Source of the DNA: CAZHGD01 sp964531735
GTDB taxonomy: Bacteria; Armatimonadota; UBA10988
DNA: 43,018 nucleotides
Assembly: GCA_964531735.1 (NCBI GenBank)
Contig: CAZHGD010000050.1
Coordinates: 1 to 43,018, forward strand
Reading direction: 5' to 3'
The translations under genes and the position numbers were made by a program. Positions 14,778-22,713 of this stretch are shown one piece after another. The first letter of the stretch is position 1. Every line of letters begins with the position of its first letter. The notes beneath the pieces are model-generated. The model ran no database searches. It saw only the letters and a list, made by a program, of their open reading frames with translations, and was not told the origin of the DNA.

Positions 14778-17012
14778 TCAGTTCGCTCGCCACCATCTGG
14801 CCAGACGGCGAAGCAGGCCGGTCGCACCGCGTGGGGCGCTACGCGCGCCAGGGGCCGTGGCGCCGCTGGCAGGGCCATTGGTGGCACCGCCCGGCGGCCG
14901 GCTGCCCTCTGCCTCCGGCTCCGCCCGGTTCCCGGCGTCGCCGGGCTGTGGCGTTGTGCGGCGACCCGAGCCGTCACGGTGGCCACGGCTGCGGTCGCTG
15001 CTTGGCCGGGCCGAGACGCCCAGCCGCTGCCGACCGACATGGCCGGGCACCGCGGCCCCATCGGTCGGATCGAAGTCGACCGAGCCCGACCAGTCACCGG
15101 CATGCCCGCCTTGCTGCTGGCCGCCCTGCCCACCGTGTGGTTTGCCGCCACCACCGTGCGGCGTGCCACCGTGGTTGCCGTTGGGCGCACCGCCGCCGTT
15201 GGGGTTGCTCGTGCCACCACCGTCAGGCGCGCCGCCGCCGGCACCGTTGGGCTGGCCGCCGTGGTTGCCTTCGGGCGCACCACCGCCATCGGGGTGGTGC
15301 GCGCCACCGCCGCCGTTCGGAGTGTTGCCGCCGCCGCCGCCCTGGTTGCCATCCGGACTGCCACCGCCGCCAGGGTTGTTGGTGCCTTCGCCACCCGGTG
15401 TGCCACCGCCCTGGTTGCCACCGGGCGTGCCCTGGTTGCCACCGGGGTTGCCGCCGCCGCCGGGGTTGTTGGTGCCTTCGCCACCGGGCGTGCCACCGCC
15501 CTGGTTGCCGCCGGGTGTGCCCTGGTTGCCACCGGGGTTGCCGCCGCCGCCGGGGTTGTTGGCTCCTTCGCCACCGGGCGTGCCACCGCCCTGGTTGCCG
15601 CCGGGTGTGCCCTGGTTGCCACCGGGGTTGCCACCGCTGGCGGGGTCATTGGGGCCTGCGCCACCGGGTGTGCCTGCCGCAGCCGGCGGGACCGGCAGCC
15701 CGAGGCAGGCGCGCACCAGCGCGTCGTCCAGCAGGCCCGCCAGACCGTGCGGGGCGACCGCCGAGCGCAGGCTGTCGCGCAGGTACCACAGGTCGGTGGC
15801 CGCGCCAAGATCAGCCGCAGCAGCCCCGTGGGCCCGCAGGCGGCCGCACAGATCGGCCAGCGCGCCGGTGGCGTCCGGCCCGGCGGGGCCACTGCCCAAA
15901 TCGGCCGCCAGCATCAGCCTCGGCGCCTCGGCTCGACGGCGCAGGACTCGGCCGGCCTGCTCCAGGAGCAGTTCCCTCAGCCGGTCCGGCCGAGTGGCAT
16001 CCGGCACGATCAGGCGCAAGGCTCGGTAGGCATGGGCGGCCACCCCGGGCCGATCAGCGCCGGCCGGAGCTTCGCGGTCGTCGTAGAGCACCTGCAGGCG
16101 CTGCCCGTTGGCTGTCGCCAGCCAGGCCAGCCGGCCATTGGCATCGCGCCGCCAGTGGACCGGACGGGGCACGTGGACCTGGACCGTGGTGCGGGTGTAG
16201 CCTTCCGGCAGGTAGGCCACCAGATAGCCTTTGGGGTGGAGGCACCAAGCGCCCTTCGGCACGCTGGCCTGACCGGGCGCAGCCGCCGGATCGCCGGTCA
16301 GCACCGCGGCACGCTCCAACTGCGCATAGGTCGCGGCCGGCCGTCGGAGCAGCCCGCGGAGGTCGTCTTCTGCATCGAAGACGGCGCGCTCCAGCGGTGC
16401 CAGCGTGCGGCGTAGCTGTTGCTTCGCCTTGGCCGACAGCTCATCCCACACGCGCGCGTTCAGGCTACTGCGCTCGTCTGCGGTGAGGAGGACCTGCGCC
16501 GCCTGCTGCGCCGGGCCCTTGACCTGGTCGAGGCGAGTCCGCGCGATGATGGCCCAGAGCAGCGCCTGCACTTGCTGCCGCGTGACCTCCGGGTGCTGCG
16601 CCGCCCGTTGCATCACGGCGCGCACCAGGTTGGCCTTGGCACCACGTAGCGGCCCATTGAGGTAGCCGTCTCCCTGATTGGCGTGCGGGCCATGGGTGCC
16701 CGCTCGGAGACAGTACGACTCGAGGTCGAAGCGGTAGTCGCCTGGCGGCAGTCGCCAACTGCCGTTCGCCTGCTGAGGTAGCGCGGCGCCCGACCGCCAG
16801 GTTGGCGGCTGATGGGCATCGAACCACGCCACGCGCGGCAGCGCATCGGCCAGACTGGTGGTCAACGGCGCTTCGTCCGCCAGCAGTGCGGCGGGCGACG
16901 GCAGTTTGGCGTCGGGCAGAGGCACCCGCTTGGGCAGTTGCGCGGCGACGGGCATGACGGCCAGCAGGCAGACCAGTCTGACCAAGGCACGACCACAGGG
17001 CAGTAACGACAA
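14778..17012 (-). CDS. Exported protein with Gly/Asn/Pro-rich repeats
   Basis: A 744-residue protein of unknown family. A TTG start at 17012 is supported by GGAG 8 nt upstream and gives a signal peptide ending near PVAAQ. Residues ~25-450 are an ordinary-composition region (SYCLRAGTHGPHANQGDGYL, LLWAIIARTRLDQVKG, CLHPKGYLVAYLPEGYT). Residues ~454-620 are low complexity, including three 30-residue repeats built from GGNPGGNQGTPGGNQ-like units, then looser GGG/HHP/NPNGGG sequence. The end is basic and Pro-rich, finishing RRLARWWRAN. Such a design suggests an envelope or extracellular protein with a flexible linker. It heads a minus-strand set with the methyltransferase, DinB-like and papain-like genes. 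No enzyme activity is predicted. Confidence 0.75.
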   Translation of the reverse strand: MSLLPCGRALVRLVCLLAVMPVAAQLPKRVPLPDAKLPSPAALLADEAPLTTSLADALPRVAWFDAHQPPTWRSGAALPQQANGSWRLPPGDYRFDLESYCLRAGTHGPHANQGDGYLNGPLRGAKANLVRAVMQRAAQHPEVTRQQVQALLWAIIARTRLDQVKGPAQQAAQVLLTADERSSLNARVWDELSAKAKQQLRRTLAPLERAVFDAEDDLRGLLRRPAATYAQLERAAVLTGDPAAAPGQASVPKGAWCLHPKGYLVAYLPEGYTRTTVQVHVPRPVHWRRDANGRLAWLATANGQRLQVLYDDREAPAGADRPGVAAHAYRALRLIVPDATRPDRLRELLLEQAGRVLRRRAEAPRLMLAADLGSGPAGPDATGALADLCGRLRAHGAAAADLGAATDLWYLRDSLRSAVAPHGLAGLLDDALVRACLGLPVPPAAAGTPGGAGPNDPASGGNPGGNQGTPGGNQGGGTPGGEGANNPGGGGNPGGNQGTPGGNQGGGTPGGEGTNNPGGGGNPGGNQGTPGGNQGGGTPGGEGTNNPGGGGSPDGNQGGGGGNTPNGGGGAHHPDGGGAPEGNHGGQPNGAGGGAPDGGGTSNPNGGGAPNGNHGGTPHGGGGKPHGGQGGQQQGGHAGDWSGSVDFDPTDGAAVPGHVGRQRLGVSARPSSDRSRGHRDGSGRRTTPQPGDAGNRAEPEAEGSRPPGGATNGPASGATAPGARSAPRGATGLLRRLARWWRAN
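15381..15650 (-). repeat. 90-bp in-frame tandem repeat, three copies
   Basis: Copies at 15381-15470, 15471-15560 and 15561-15650 encode the same 30 residues (GNPGGNQGTPGGNQGGG then TPGGEG-A/T-NNPGGG) with few substitutions. Shorter CGCC/GGTTGCC sub-repeats continue on both sides. Copy number could change by slippage, altering linker length. Confidence 0.9.
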
Positions 17013-17107
17013 CTCCGGCTCTCCAGTGCAGCGACCATTGTACTGGAGAGGTGCGCGCGAGCAGGAAGGTCGTCGCTTGCCGCCAAGTTACAGTCTGGAG
17101 AACGACG

Positions 17108-17455
17108 GTGCCTACTGACCGCGCCGATTGCGCCAACTACGAGATCAACCTGAAGATGTGCCCCTGCACCAACGAGTCCTGCCCGAACCGCGGCATCTGC
17201 TGCGAGTGTGTGCAGGCCCATAGTGCCGCCGGCAAACCAAACGCCTGCAACCGCGAGCCGAACCGGCGCGATCCGGCCACCATCTCGCTCAGCGAACTGG
17301 CGGTCAAGTGCCGCACCAACTACGACCGCAACCTGGCCTTCTGCCCCTGCGACTACCAGCCCTGCAACAACAAGGGCACCTGCTGCAGTTGCGTGCGCAA
17401 CCACTTCAACGTCGAAGGCACCGGTCGTGTCGCCTGCATGAAGCGCCTCGGGTAA
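17108..17455 (+). CDS. Cys-rich protein with two DUF6485-like domains
   Basis: A 115-residue soluble protein made of two tandem Cys-rich domains. Domain 1 has CPCTNESCPNRGICCECVQ then a C-terminal NAC; domain 2 has CPCDYQPCNNKGTCCSCVR then VAC. The spacing C-x-C-x5-C-x5-CC-x-C with a later Cys is shared and resembles short single-domain proteins I recall as DUF6485, probably metal-binding. The GTG at 17108 is preferred over an upstream ATG because GGAG sits 8 nt before it and the upstream residues have no family character. It is divergent from the Gly-rich protein gene. The role is unknown. Confidence 0.75.
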   Translation: MPTDRADCANYEINLKMCPCTNESCPNRGICCECVQAHSAAGKPNACNREPNRRDPATISLSELAVKCRTNYDRNLAFCPCDYQPCNNKGTCCSCVRNHFNVEGTGRVACMKRLG

Positions 17456-17505
17456 CCCGGCGCAACTCCTGGAACCCGGCCACTCGCCCGTTCGTTACGG
17501 AACCT

Positions 17506-17523
17506 CCGATGAGCGATCATCGG
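17506..17523 (+). terminator. Short hairpin after the Cys-rich gene
   Basis: CCGATGA (17506-17512), GCGA loop, TCATCGG (17517-17523): a perfect 7-bp stem between the Cys-rich gene and the NfeD-like gene. There is no T-run, so it may instead be an mRNA-stabilising or regulatory hairpin. Confidence 0.35.
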
Positions 17524-17551
17524 TGACGTTGACGACAAGAGGCGGGTGGCC

Positions 17552-18196
17552 ATGGTTGAGCGGGTTTTCGCCGGTTGTCTGGTGACCGGCATCGGGTTGG
17601 GCGCCGTTGGTGTCCTGCTGCTGACCCATCTGGGCCACGCGCACCAGCATCTGGCGCACGTCCACCGGCTGTTCCATCTCCGGTTGCCGGTTCACGTGCG
17701 GTGGCCGTTTCACCTCCACCACGGCGCAGTCCAGGCGCTCGCGGCGGCGCCTGACGTCGCCCAGTTCGCCGGCGCGACGCCAACGTTGCAGGTGGCGCCC
17801 TCCTGGATGCTGCCGCTGGTCGTCTCCGGTTGCCTGATGGCGTTCGGCGCCGGCGGCTTGGCCGCCCGTACCGGGCTGCACACCTCGGTGTGGGGCGCGG
17901 TGGTGCTGGCCCTACTCATCGCCCTCGCCTTCGTGGCCTTCCTGGTACTCGTCCTGGGCCGCACGCTCAGCGCCTCGGAAGCCGCCGGTCAGTCGAGTGG
18001 CTCCTCACTGCTGGGGGTGGCCGGCCGGGTGTCGGTGGCGATACCGGCGGGCGAAGTCGGCGCCGTGGCCTACCTCCGTGAAGGCAAGCGCTCCACCATG
18101 CCGGCACGGGCACGCCACGGGCAGGCGCTGGCCCAAGGCACGCCGGTGCTGATTGTCGACATCGAGAACCATATCGCGCAAGTCGAGCCGTACTGA
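17552..18196 (+). CDS. NfeD/YqiJ-like membrane protein with OB-fold end, flotillin partner
   Basis: A 214-residue membrane protein. An N-terminal helix (CLVTGIGLGAVGVLLLTHL) is followed by a His-rich stretch (about 11 His in 34 residues, ~residues 26-60), then helices around LPLVVSGCLMAFGAGGLAA and SVWGAVVLALLIALAFVAFLVLVLG, and a C-terminal OB-like domain (GVAGRVSVAIPAGEVGAVAYL, then GTPVLIVDIENHIAQVEPY). NfeD and YqiJ proteins pair with flotillins in membrane microdomains, and here the flotillin starts 32 nt downstream. ATG 17552 is chosen over GTG 17546 for better ribosome-site spacing. The His-rich segment is unusual and could bind metal. Confidence 0.8.
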   Translation: MVERVFAGCLVTGIGLGAVGVLLLTHLGHAHQHLAHVHRLFHLRLPVHVRWPFHLHHGAVQALAAAPDVAQFAGATPTLQVAPSWMLPLVVSGCLMAFGAGGLAARTGLHTSVWGAVVLALLIALAFVAFLVLVLGRTLSASEAAGQSSGSSLLGVAGRVSVAIPAGEVGAVAYLREGKRSTMPARARHGQALAQGTPVLIVDIENHIAQVEPY

Positions 18197-18228
18197 CGTA
18201 GCCATCAGGCGCGTCGAAGGAGCCTGTG

Positions 18229-19794
18229 ATGTTGAACTGGGTTGTCGCCAACTGGCTGCCGATCTCCATCATCGCCGCCATGGGCGTCGCGGTCCTGGTG
18301 CTGTTGTTCAACCGCTGGGAGAAGGTGGGCCCGAACGAAGTGCTGATCGTCTCGGGGCGGCCGCACGTCTACGAGGGCGCCGATGGGAGCCGGCACGCGA
18401 AGGGCTTCTCCATCATTCACGGCGGCTGGACCTTCGTCCGCCCGTGGGAGAAGGCCGACCGGATGAAGCTGGAGTTGATGACGCTCGAGATCAACACGCC
18501 GGCGTTCTATACCAAGTACGGCGTGCCGATTGTGGTCGACGGCATCGCTCAGATCAAGGTGCGCAGCGATGACCTGATCGCCACCGCCACGGCGGCCGAG
18601 ATGTTCCTCTCGAAGAGCGTGGACGACCTGAACCAGATCGCGCACCAGATGATGTCGGGTCACCTGCGCGGCGCCATCAGCACGCTGAGCTTCGAGGAGA
18701 TCCTCTCACAGCCCGAGGCCTTCGCGCAGCGCGTGCAGCAACTGACCGCCGAGGACCTGGGCAACATGGGCATCCAGGTGGTCAGCTTCACCATGCGCGA
18801 GATCCAGGACCCGTCCGGCTACATCAAGGCCCTGGAGCGCCCGAAGCAGGCCGAGGTGGAGAAGAACGCGGCCCTGGGCGAGGCCAACGCGCAGCGCGAT
18901 GCCTCGATCGGTCGTTCCGCGGCCGAGCGCGAGGCGACGGTCACTTCGTCACTCGCGCTGCAGGAGGCGCAGTTGGCCAAACTGCAAGCCGAGACCGCCG
19001 TGGCCGAGGCGCAGAAGGCCAAAGAGGTGCAGGTTCAGCAGTACCACGCCGAGATGGCGCGGGCCAAGGCCGAGGCCGACCTGTCCTACGACCTGCAGAA
19101 GGCCAAGAGCGAGCAATTGGTGGTGACCGAGCGGCTGGGCGTCGACCTGGTGCAGAAGCAGAAGATGGTCGAGGTCGAGGAGTCGGAGATCCGCCGCCGC
19201 GAGATGGAGTTGGTGCACTCGGTGCAGAAGCCGGCCGAGGCCGAACGGCAGAAGATCGCGATCCTGACCGCAGCCGAGCGCGAACGCCAGATTGCCCTGG
19301 CCGAGGCCGAAGCCGCGGCGGCCAAGGCGCGCGGCCTGGCCGAAGCCGAGGTCATCCGGGTCAAAGGCGAAGCCGAGGCCGAGGCGGTGCGGCTGCGCGG
19401 GCTGGCCGAAGCCGAAGGGCTGAAGGCCCGCCTGCTGGCCGAGGCCGAGGGCATGCGCGCGAAGGCCGAAGCCTACCAGCAGTACAACGAGGCGGCGGTC
19501 AGCCAGATGCTGATCGAGAAGCTGCCCGACCTGGCCGCCGCGGTCTCGGCGCCGTTGCAGAAGATCGACCGCATCATGCTGGTCAACACCGGCAACGGCG
19601 ACGGCACCGGCATTGAGCGGATCACCAAGGGCGTTGTGGACGTGATCGCCCAGGTGCCGGGGGTGGCCGAGGCGCTGGTGGGCATCGATCTGAAAGAGGT
19701 GCTGCAACGCGTGCCGGGATTGAGCACGTTGACGAGCGGCGGCGATGGTCAACGCCGACCGGAACCTGTGGCGGATGGGGACGCGGGCGGTTAG
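18229..19794 (+). CDS. Flotillin (SPFH-domain scaffold protein)
   Basis: A 521-residue flotillin of the YqiK/FloT type. Residues ~5-28 are a membrane anchor (LPISIIAAMGVAVLVLLF). Residues ~30-190 are the SPFH domain (VGPNEVLIVSGRPHVYEG, VDGIAQIKVRSDDLI, DLGNMGIQVVSFTMREI). Residues ~200-425 are long Ala/Glu-rich helices with AEAE repeats, the coiled-coil oligomerisation region, followed by a C-terminal segment KLPDLAAAVSAPLQKIDRIM. Flotillins oligomerise in lipid microdomains and influence membrane protein assembly. ATG 18229 follows AAGGAG by 6 nt. It is in an operon with the NfeD-like gene. Confidence 0.93.
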   Translation: MLNWVVANWLPISIIAAMGVAVLVLLFNRWEKVGPNEVLIVSGRPHVYEGADGSRHAKGFSIIHGGWTFVRPWEKADRMKLELMTLEINTPAFYTKYGVPIVVDGIAQIKVRSDDLIATATAAEMFLSKSVDDLNQIAHQMMSGHLRGAISTLSFEEILSQPEAFAQRVQQLTAEDLGNMGIQVVSFTMREIQDPSGYIKALERPKQAEVEKNAALGEANAQRDASIGRSAAEREATVTSSLALQEAQLAKLQAETAVAEAQKAKEVQVQQYHAEMARAKAEADLSYDLQKAKSEQLVVTERLGVDLVQKQKMVEVEESEIRRREMELVHSVQKPAEAERQKIAILTAAERERQIALAEAEAAAAKARGLAEAEVIRVKGEAEAEAVRLRGLAEAEGLKARLLAEAEGMRAKAEAYQQYNEAAVSQMLIEKLPDLAAAVSAPLQKIDRIMLVNTGNGDGTGIERITKGVVDVIAQVPGVAEALVGIDLKEVLQRVPGLSTLTSGGDGQRRPEPVADGDAGG

Positions 19795-19829
19795 GGCCCG
19801 AGCGCAAGGGCAGCGGGACGGTTGCGCGC

Positions 19830-20003
19830 TCAGCGCCCGCTGGGCGCGTGGCCGTTCGTCGGCGGGGAGCGGTGCCTACTCGCTGAAGGGACTGACGACG
19901 CGCAGGACGAGGTGGCAGTGGCCAGGGCGCTCGTCTGCCGCTGCTCGGCCCACTCACGCGCGCGTTCGACCAGCTCGGCATCCAGTGTCAGCGTGACCTG
20001 CAT
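19830..20003 (-). CDS. Possible truncated ribbon-helix-helix antitoxin
   Basis: A 57-residue ORF whose first ~20 residues (MQVTLTLDAELVERAREWAE) look like the start of a VapB- or DUF6364-like RHH antitoxin. The rest (LATATSSCASSVPSASR) has no such character, suggesting a frameshift or decay. It has a candidate ribosome site (AGGA about 8 nt upstream) and an extended -10 box at 20031-20036. No toxin gene follows: the convergent flotillin gene ends at 19794. It may be a remnant or an unrelated small protein. Confidence 0.4.
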   Translation of the reverse strand: MQVTLTLDAELVERAREWAEQRQTSALATATSSCASSVPSASRHRSPPTNGHAPSGR

Positions 20004-20030
20004 CGCCTTCGTTCCTGATCCGCTATGGCC

Positions 20031-20036
20031 AGTATA
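20031..20036 (-). promoter_or_regulatory. Extended -10 element before the small antitoxin-like ORF
   Basis: Minus strand TGCTATACT: -10 TATACT at plus 20031-20036 with the upstream TGN of an extended -10. No good -35. It lies 27 nt before the ATG at 20003. Confidence 0.4.
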
Positions 20037-20118
20037 GCATCGCGGCCCGCCGGGCACCCGCGCGGTGGCCACACCGGTGCCGGGCTCGTCGGTGGAAACC
20101 TCGCGGCGCCCGGTGGCG

Positions 20119-20147
20119 TTGACACTCACGGTGGCCGGTCGTACAGT
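20119..20147 (+). promoter_or_regulatory. Sigma70-type promoter of mdh
   Basis: Perfect -35 TTGACA (20119-20124), 17-nt spacer, -10 TACAGT (20142-20147). Predicted transcription start near 20154, giving a ~27-nt leader before the ATG at 20181. Confidence 0.7.
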
Positions 20148-20180
20148 GACTCCGGTCGCTTCAAGAGGAGTCTACCCCCC

Positions 20181-21191
20181 ATGTACTTGACGAACGAGAA
20201 GGTGGCCGTGATGGGCGCTGCCGGCGCCATCGGCTCCAACCTGGTGCAGACGCTGCTGACCAGCGGCACCGCCAACCACATCGCCATGTACGACCCGTTC
20301 GCCGCGGGGCTCGAAGGCGCTGCCGAAGAGATCTGGCACTGCGGGTTCCCCGATGTGAAGCTGACCTGGACGACCGAAGTCGCCGAAGCGCTCGACGGTG
20401 CGGCTTACGTCATCAGCTCGGGCGGCGCGCCGCGCAAGGAAGGCATGACCCGCGAGGACCTGCTCCGCGGCAACTGCGAGATTGCCAAGCAGCTCGGCGA
20501 GGACATCCGCCGCTACACCCCCGACTGCCAGTTCGTGGTGGTGATCTTCAACCCGGCGGACATCACCGGCCTGACCGCCCTGGTGCACTCGGGTCTGCCT
20601 CAGGGGCGCGTGTCGACGCTGGCCGCGCTGGACAGCACCCGCCTGCAGACCGCGCTGGCGCAGCACTTCGGCGTGCTGCCGTCGGCGGTGACCGGTTGCG
20701 CCACCTATGGTGGGCACGGTGAGAAGATGGCGGTCTTCAAGGGCCGCATCGCCGTCGCCGGCACGATGTTGCCGGACCTGCTCGCCGGCGCGGCCGTCAA
20801 CGGCCAGACGCTGACCGCCGAGCAGTGGCAGGCGATCCAGGAGCACGTGCGCAACGGCGGGGCGCGGATCATCAAGCTGCGCGGCCGCAGCTCGTTCCAG
20901 TCACCCGCGCAGCAGTCCGTCTACATGCTGCGTGGCCGCCTGGGCCAGCCCTATGACCTGCCGTGCGGCACCTATGTCAACGGCGACCATTTCCGTCACG
21001 TCATGATGGCCATGCCGACCCGCTTCGGCGCCGATGGCCTGGAGTGGACGATGCCCGAGGGCGACGCGGCCGACATGGCCACGCTCGAAGACTCCTACGA
21101 GCACGTCTGCAACCTGCGCGATCAGGTGATCGAGATGGGTGTGCTGCCGCCGGTGGCCGACTGGGGCCAGGTCAACCCGCACCTGGTCTGA
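20181..21191 (+). CDS. mdh: Malate dehydrogenase (LDH/MDH superfamily)
   Basis: A 336-residue NAD-dependent dehydrogenase that interconverts malate and oxaloacetate. The NAD-binding loop is VMGAAGAIGSNLVQTLL (residues ~9-25). GGAPRKEGMTREDLLRGN carries the substrate-binding Arg pair of the MDH type, NPADITGLTALV follows, LDSTRLQTALAQHF provides the conserved Asp/Arg, and TYGGHGEKMAVF the catalytic His. Slightly longer than typical MDH (~310-320). AGGAG is 12 nt before the ATG, a wide spacing, but the ATG is supported by the promoter position. It has its own promoter and terminator, so it is monocistronic. Confidence 0.9.
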   Translation: MYLTNEKVAVMGAAGAIGSNLVQTLLTSGTANHIAMYDPFAAGLEGAAEEIWHCGFPDVKLTWTTEVAEALDGAAYVISSGGAPRKEGMTREDLLRGNCEIAKQLGEDIRRYTPDCQFVVVIFNPADITGLTALVHSGLPQGRVSTLAALDSTRLQTALAQHFGVLPSAVTGCATYGGHGEKMAVFKGRIAVAGTMLPDLLAGAAVNGQTLTAEQWQAIQEHVRNGGARIIKLRGRSSFQSPAQQSVYMLRGRLGQPYDLPCGTYVNGDHFRHVMMAMPTRFGADGLEWTMPEGDAADMATLEDSYEHVCNLRDQVIEMGVLPPVADWGQVNPHLV

Positions 21192-21203
21192 CGGTCGGTA
21201 TGT

Positions 21204-21261
21204 CCAGGCCGGCCCGCCGCCTCGTTGCTGACGAGGGCCGCGCGGGCCGGCCTGGTGTTTT
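21204..21261 (+). terminator. Rho-independent terminator after mdh
   Basis: Perfect 14-bp stem CCAGGCCGGCCCGC (21204-21217) and GCGGGCCGGCCTGG (21242-21255), with an inner CCTCG/CGAGG stem in the loop, followed by TGTTTT (21256-21261). It starts 12 nt after the mdh stop. Confidence 0.85.
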
Positions 21262-21309
21262 GGGACTGGGGCGGCGGCAGGGCTGTGTGGAGTTATCGGC
21301 CAGCGGCAG

Positions 21310-21384
21310 GGCGCGTTCGCCGAACGCGCCGCCCGCTTGGTGACCAGCCAGGCCTCGCCCATCGGACGCCTCGGCGAGGCGTCC
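21310..21384. repeat. Two perfect 21-nt palindromes
   Basis: GGCGCGTTCG/CGAACGCGCC (21310-21319, 21321-21330) and GGACGCCTCG/CGAGGCGTCC (21364-21373, 21375-21384), each with a 1-nt centre. The second is followed by CTACC, giving the GTCCCTACC signature also seen in the repeats at 1-53 and 12209-12261. Between mdh and argJ there is no credible ORF; the 313-nt gap holds the terminator, these palindromes and a TATGAT -10-like box (21476-21481). Confidence 0.7.
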
Positions 21385-21504
21385 CTACCCGTGGTGCCGC
21401 TGCCATGGTGAGGGTCTGCGCCGAACTTGGGTCAGCCCTGGGCGGCGGCAACTTCCCCTGCGGCGGCGCGTCGATTATGATAAGCGGCGGCAGTGGAGTG
21501 TGTG

Positions 21505-22713
21505 ATGCAGTTGTGGCCTGAGGGGCATGTGACCAGCCCGCGAGGTTTCCTGGCCGCCGGAGCGAAAGCCGGCATCAAGCCGTCGGGCCGGCCCGACCTG
21601 GCGGTCATCCTCAGTGACCGACCGGCGGTGGCCGCCGGCGTGTTCACCACCAATCTGGTTCATGCCTACAACGTCGCCCGCAACCGTCGCCTGCTCAAGG
21701 CGGGGCAGCCGCTGCGCGCGATCGTGGTCACTTCGGGCAACGCCAACGTCGCCACCGGTTCGCAAGGCATCGCCGATACCGACGAGCTGGCGGCGCTGAC
21801 CGCCACGGCCCTCGGGTTGCAGCCCGAGCAGGTCGCCATTGCCCAGACCGGCGTGATTGGTGTCAAGCTGCCGATGGAGCGCGTTCGGGAGCACCTGCCG
21901 CCGACCTGTCGGGCGCTCGACGCCGCCGGCGGGCTGGCTGCCGCCGAGGCCATCTGCACCACCGACACGCACCTCAAGCATCGCGCCGCCGAGGTGCAAC
22001 TGGGTGGCGTGCCGGTGCGCGTCGGGGCCATCGCCAAAGGCGCCGGCATGATCCACCCGAACATGGCCACGCTGCTCTGCTTCGTGACCACCGACGCCGC
22101 CGTGGCGCCGGACGTCCTGCAAACGCTGCTGGCGCGGGCGGTGGACCAGACGCTGAACTGCCTGACCATCGACGGTGACCAGAGCACGTCGGACACCACG
22201 TTGGTACTGGCCAACGGTGCCGCCGGCAATCCGGTGGTGACCGCGGCGGACAGCGCCGACGGGCAGGCGCTGCTCGGCGCGCTGACGGCCGTGCTCGATC
22301 CCTTGGCCGCGGCCATTGCGCGCGATGGTGAAGGCGCCAGCAAGCTGCTCACCATCCGCGTGCGCGGCGCTCGCGACGCGAGCCAGGCCCGCCTGGCCGC
22401 GCGCGCGGTGGCCGGGAGCAACCTGTTCAAGTGCGCCGCGCGCGGCAACGACCCGAACTGGGGCCGGATCGCCTGCGCGGTGGGCTACAGCGGCGCCGAG
22501 GTCGCCGCCGACCGGCTCCACATCGCGCTCAACGGCGTGCCTCTGATGGTCTCCGGTGAGCCGTGCGAGTTCGACGGCCAGCAGGTGTCCGCGAGCATGG
22601 CGGCCGGCGTGACCGTCGACATCGACTTGGCTGTCGGCGCCGGCGAAGGCCACGCCTATGGCTGTGACCTGACCGAGGACTACGTGGCGTTCAACGCCGA
22701 GTACACCACGTGA
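21505..22713 (+). CDS. argJ: Bifunctional ornithine acetyltransferase / N-acetylglutamate synthase
   Basis: A 402-residue ArgJ. It transfers acetyl from N-acetylornithine to glutamate (and, in bifunctional forms, acetylates glutamate from acetyl-CoA) in the cyclic arginine pathway. The self-cleavage site is visible as KGAGMIHPNMATLLCFVTTD, with the nucleophilic Thr at residue 189 splitting the precursor into alpha and beta chains. RGNDPNWGRIACAVGYSG and the C-terminal EDYVAFNAEYTT are family features. ATG 21505 follows GGAG by 6 nt. Its stop overlaps the start of the BrkB-like gene (GTGA). No other arg genes are in the window. Confidence 0.95.
   Translation: MQLWPEGHVTSPRGFLAAGAKAGIKPSGRPDLAVILSDRPAVAAGVFTTNLVHAYNVARNRRLLKAGQPLRAIVVTSGNANVATGSQGIADTDELAALTATALGLQPEQVAIAQTGVIGVKLPMERVREHLPPTCRALDAAGGLAAAEAICTTDTHLKHRAAEVQLGGVPVRVGAIAKGAGMIHPNMATLLCFVTTDAAVAPDVLQTLLARAVDQTLNCLTIDGDQSTSDTTLVLANGAAGNPVVTAADSADGQALLGALTAVLDPLAAAIARDGEGASKLLTIRVRGARDASQARLAARAVAGSNLFKCAARGNDPNWGRIACAVGYSGAEVAADRLHIALNGVPLMVSGEPCEFDGQQVSASMAAGVTVDIDLAVGAGEGHAYGCDLTEDYVAFNAEYTT

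Noticed and set aside
15381..15650. CRISPR-like repeat array
   Set aside because: The repeats are contiguous 90-bp units with no unique spacers and are in frame with a protein.
14217..16415. Plus-strand repeat-rich ORF over the Gly-rich protein
   Set aside because: It reads the same tandem repeats in another frame; the minus strand has a signal peptide, a ribosome site and an ordinary-composition N-terminal domain.
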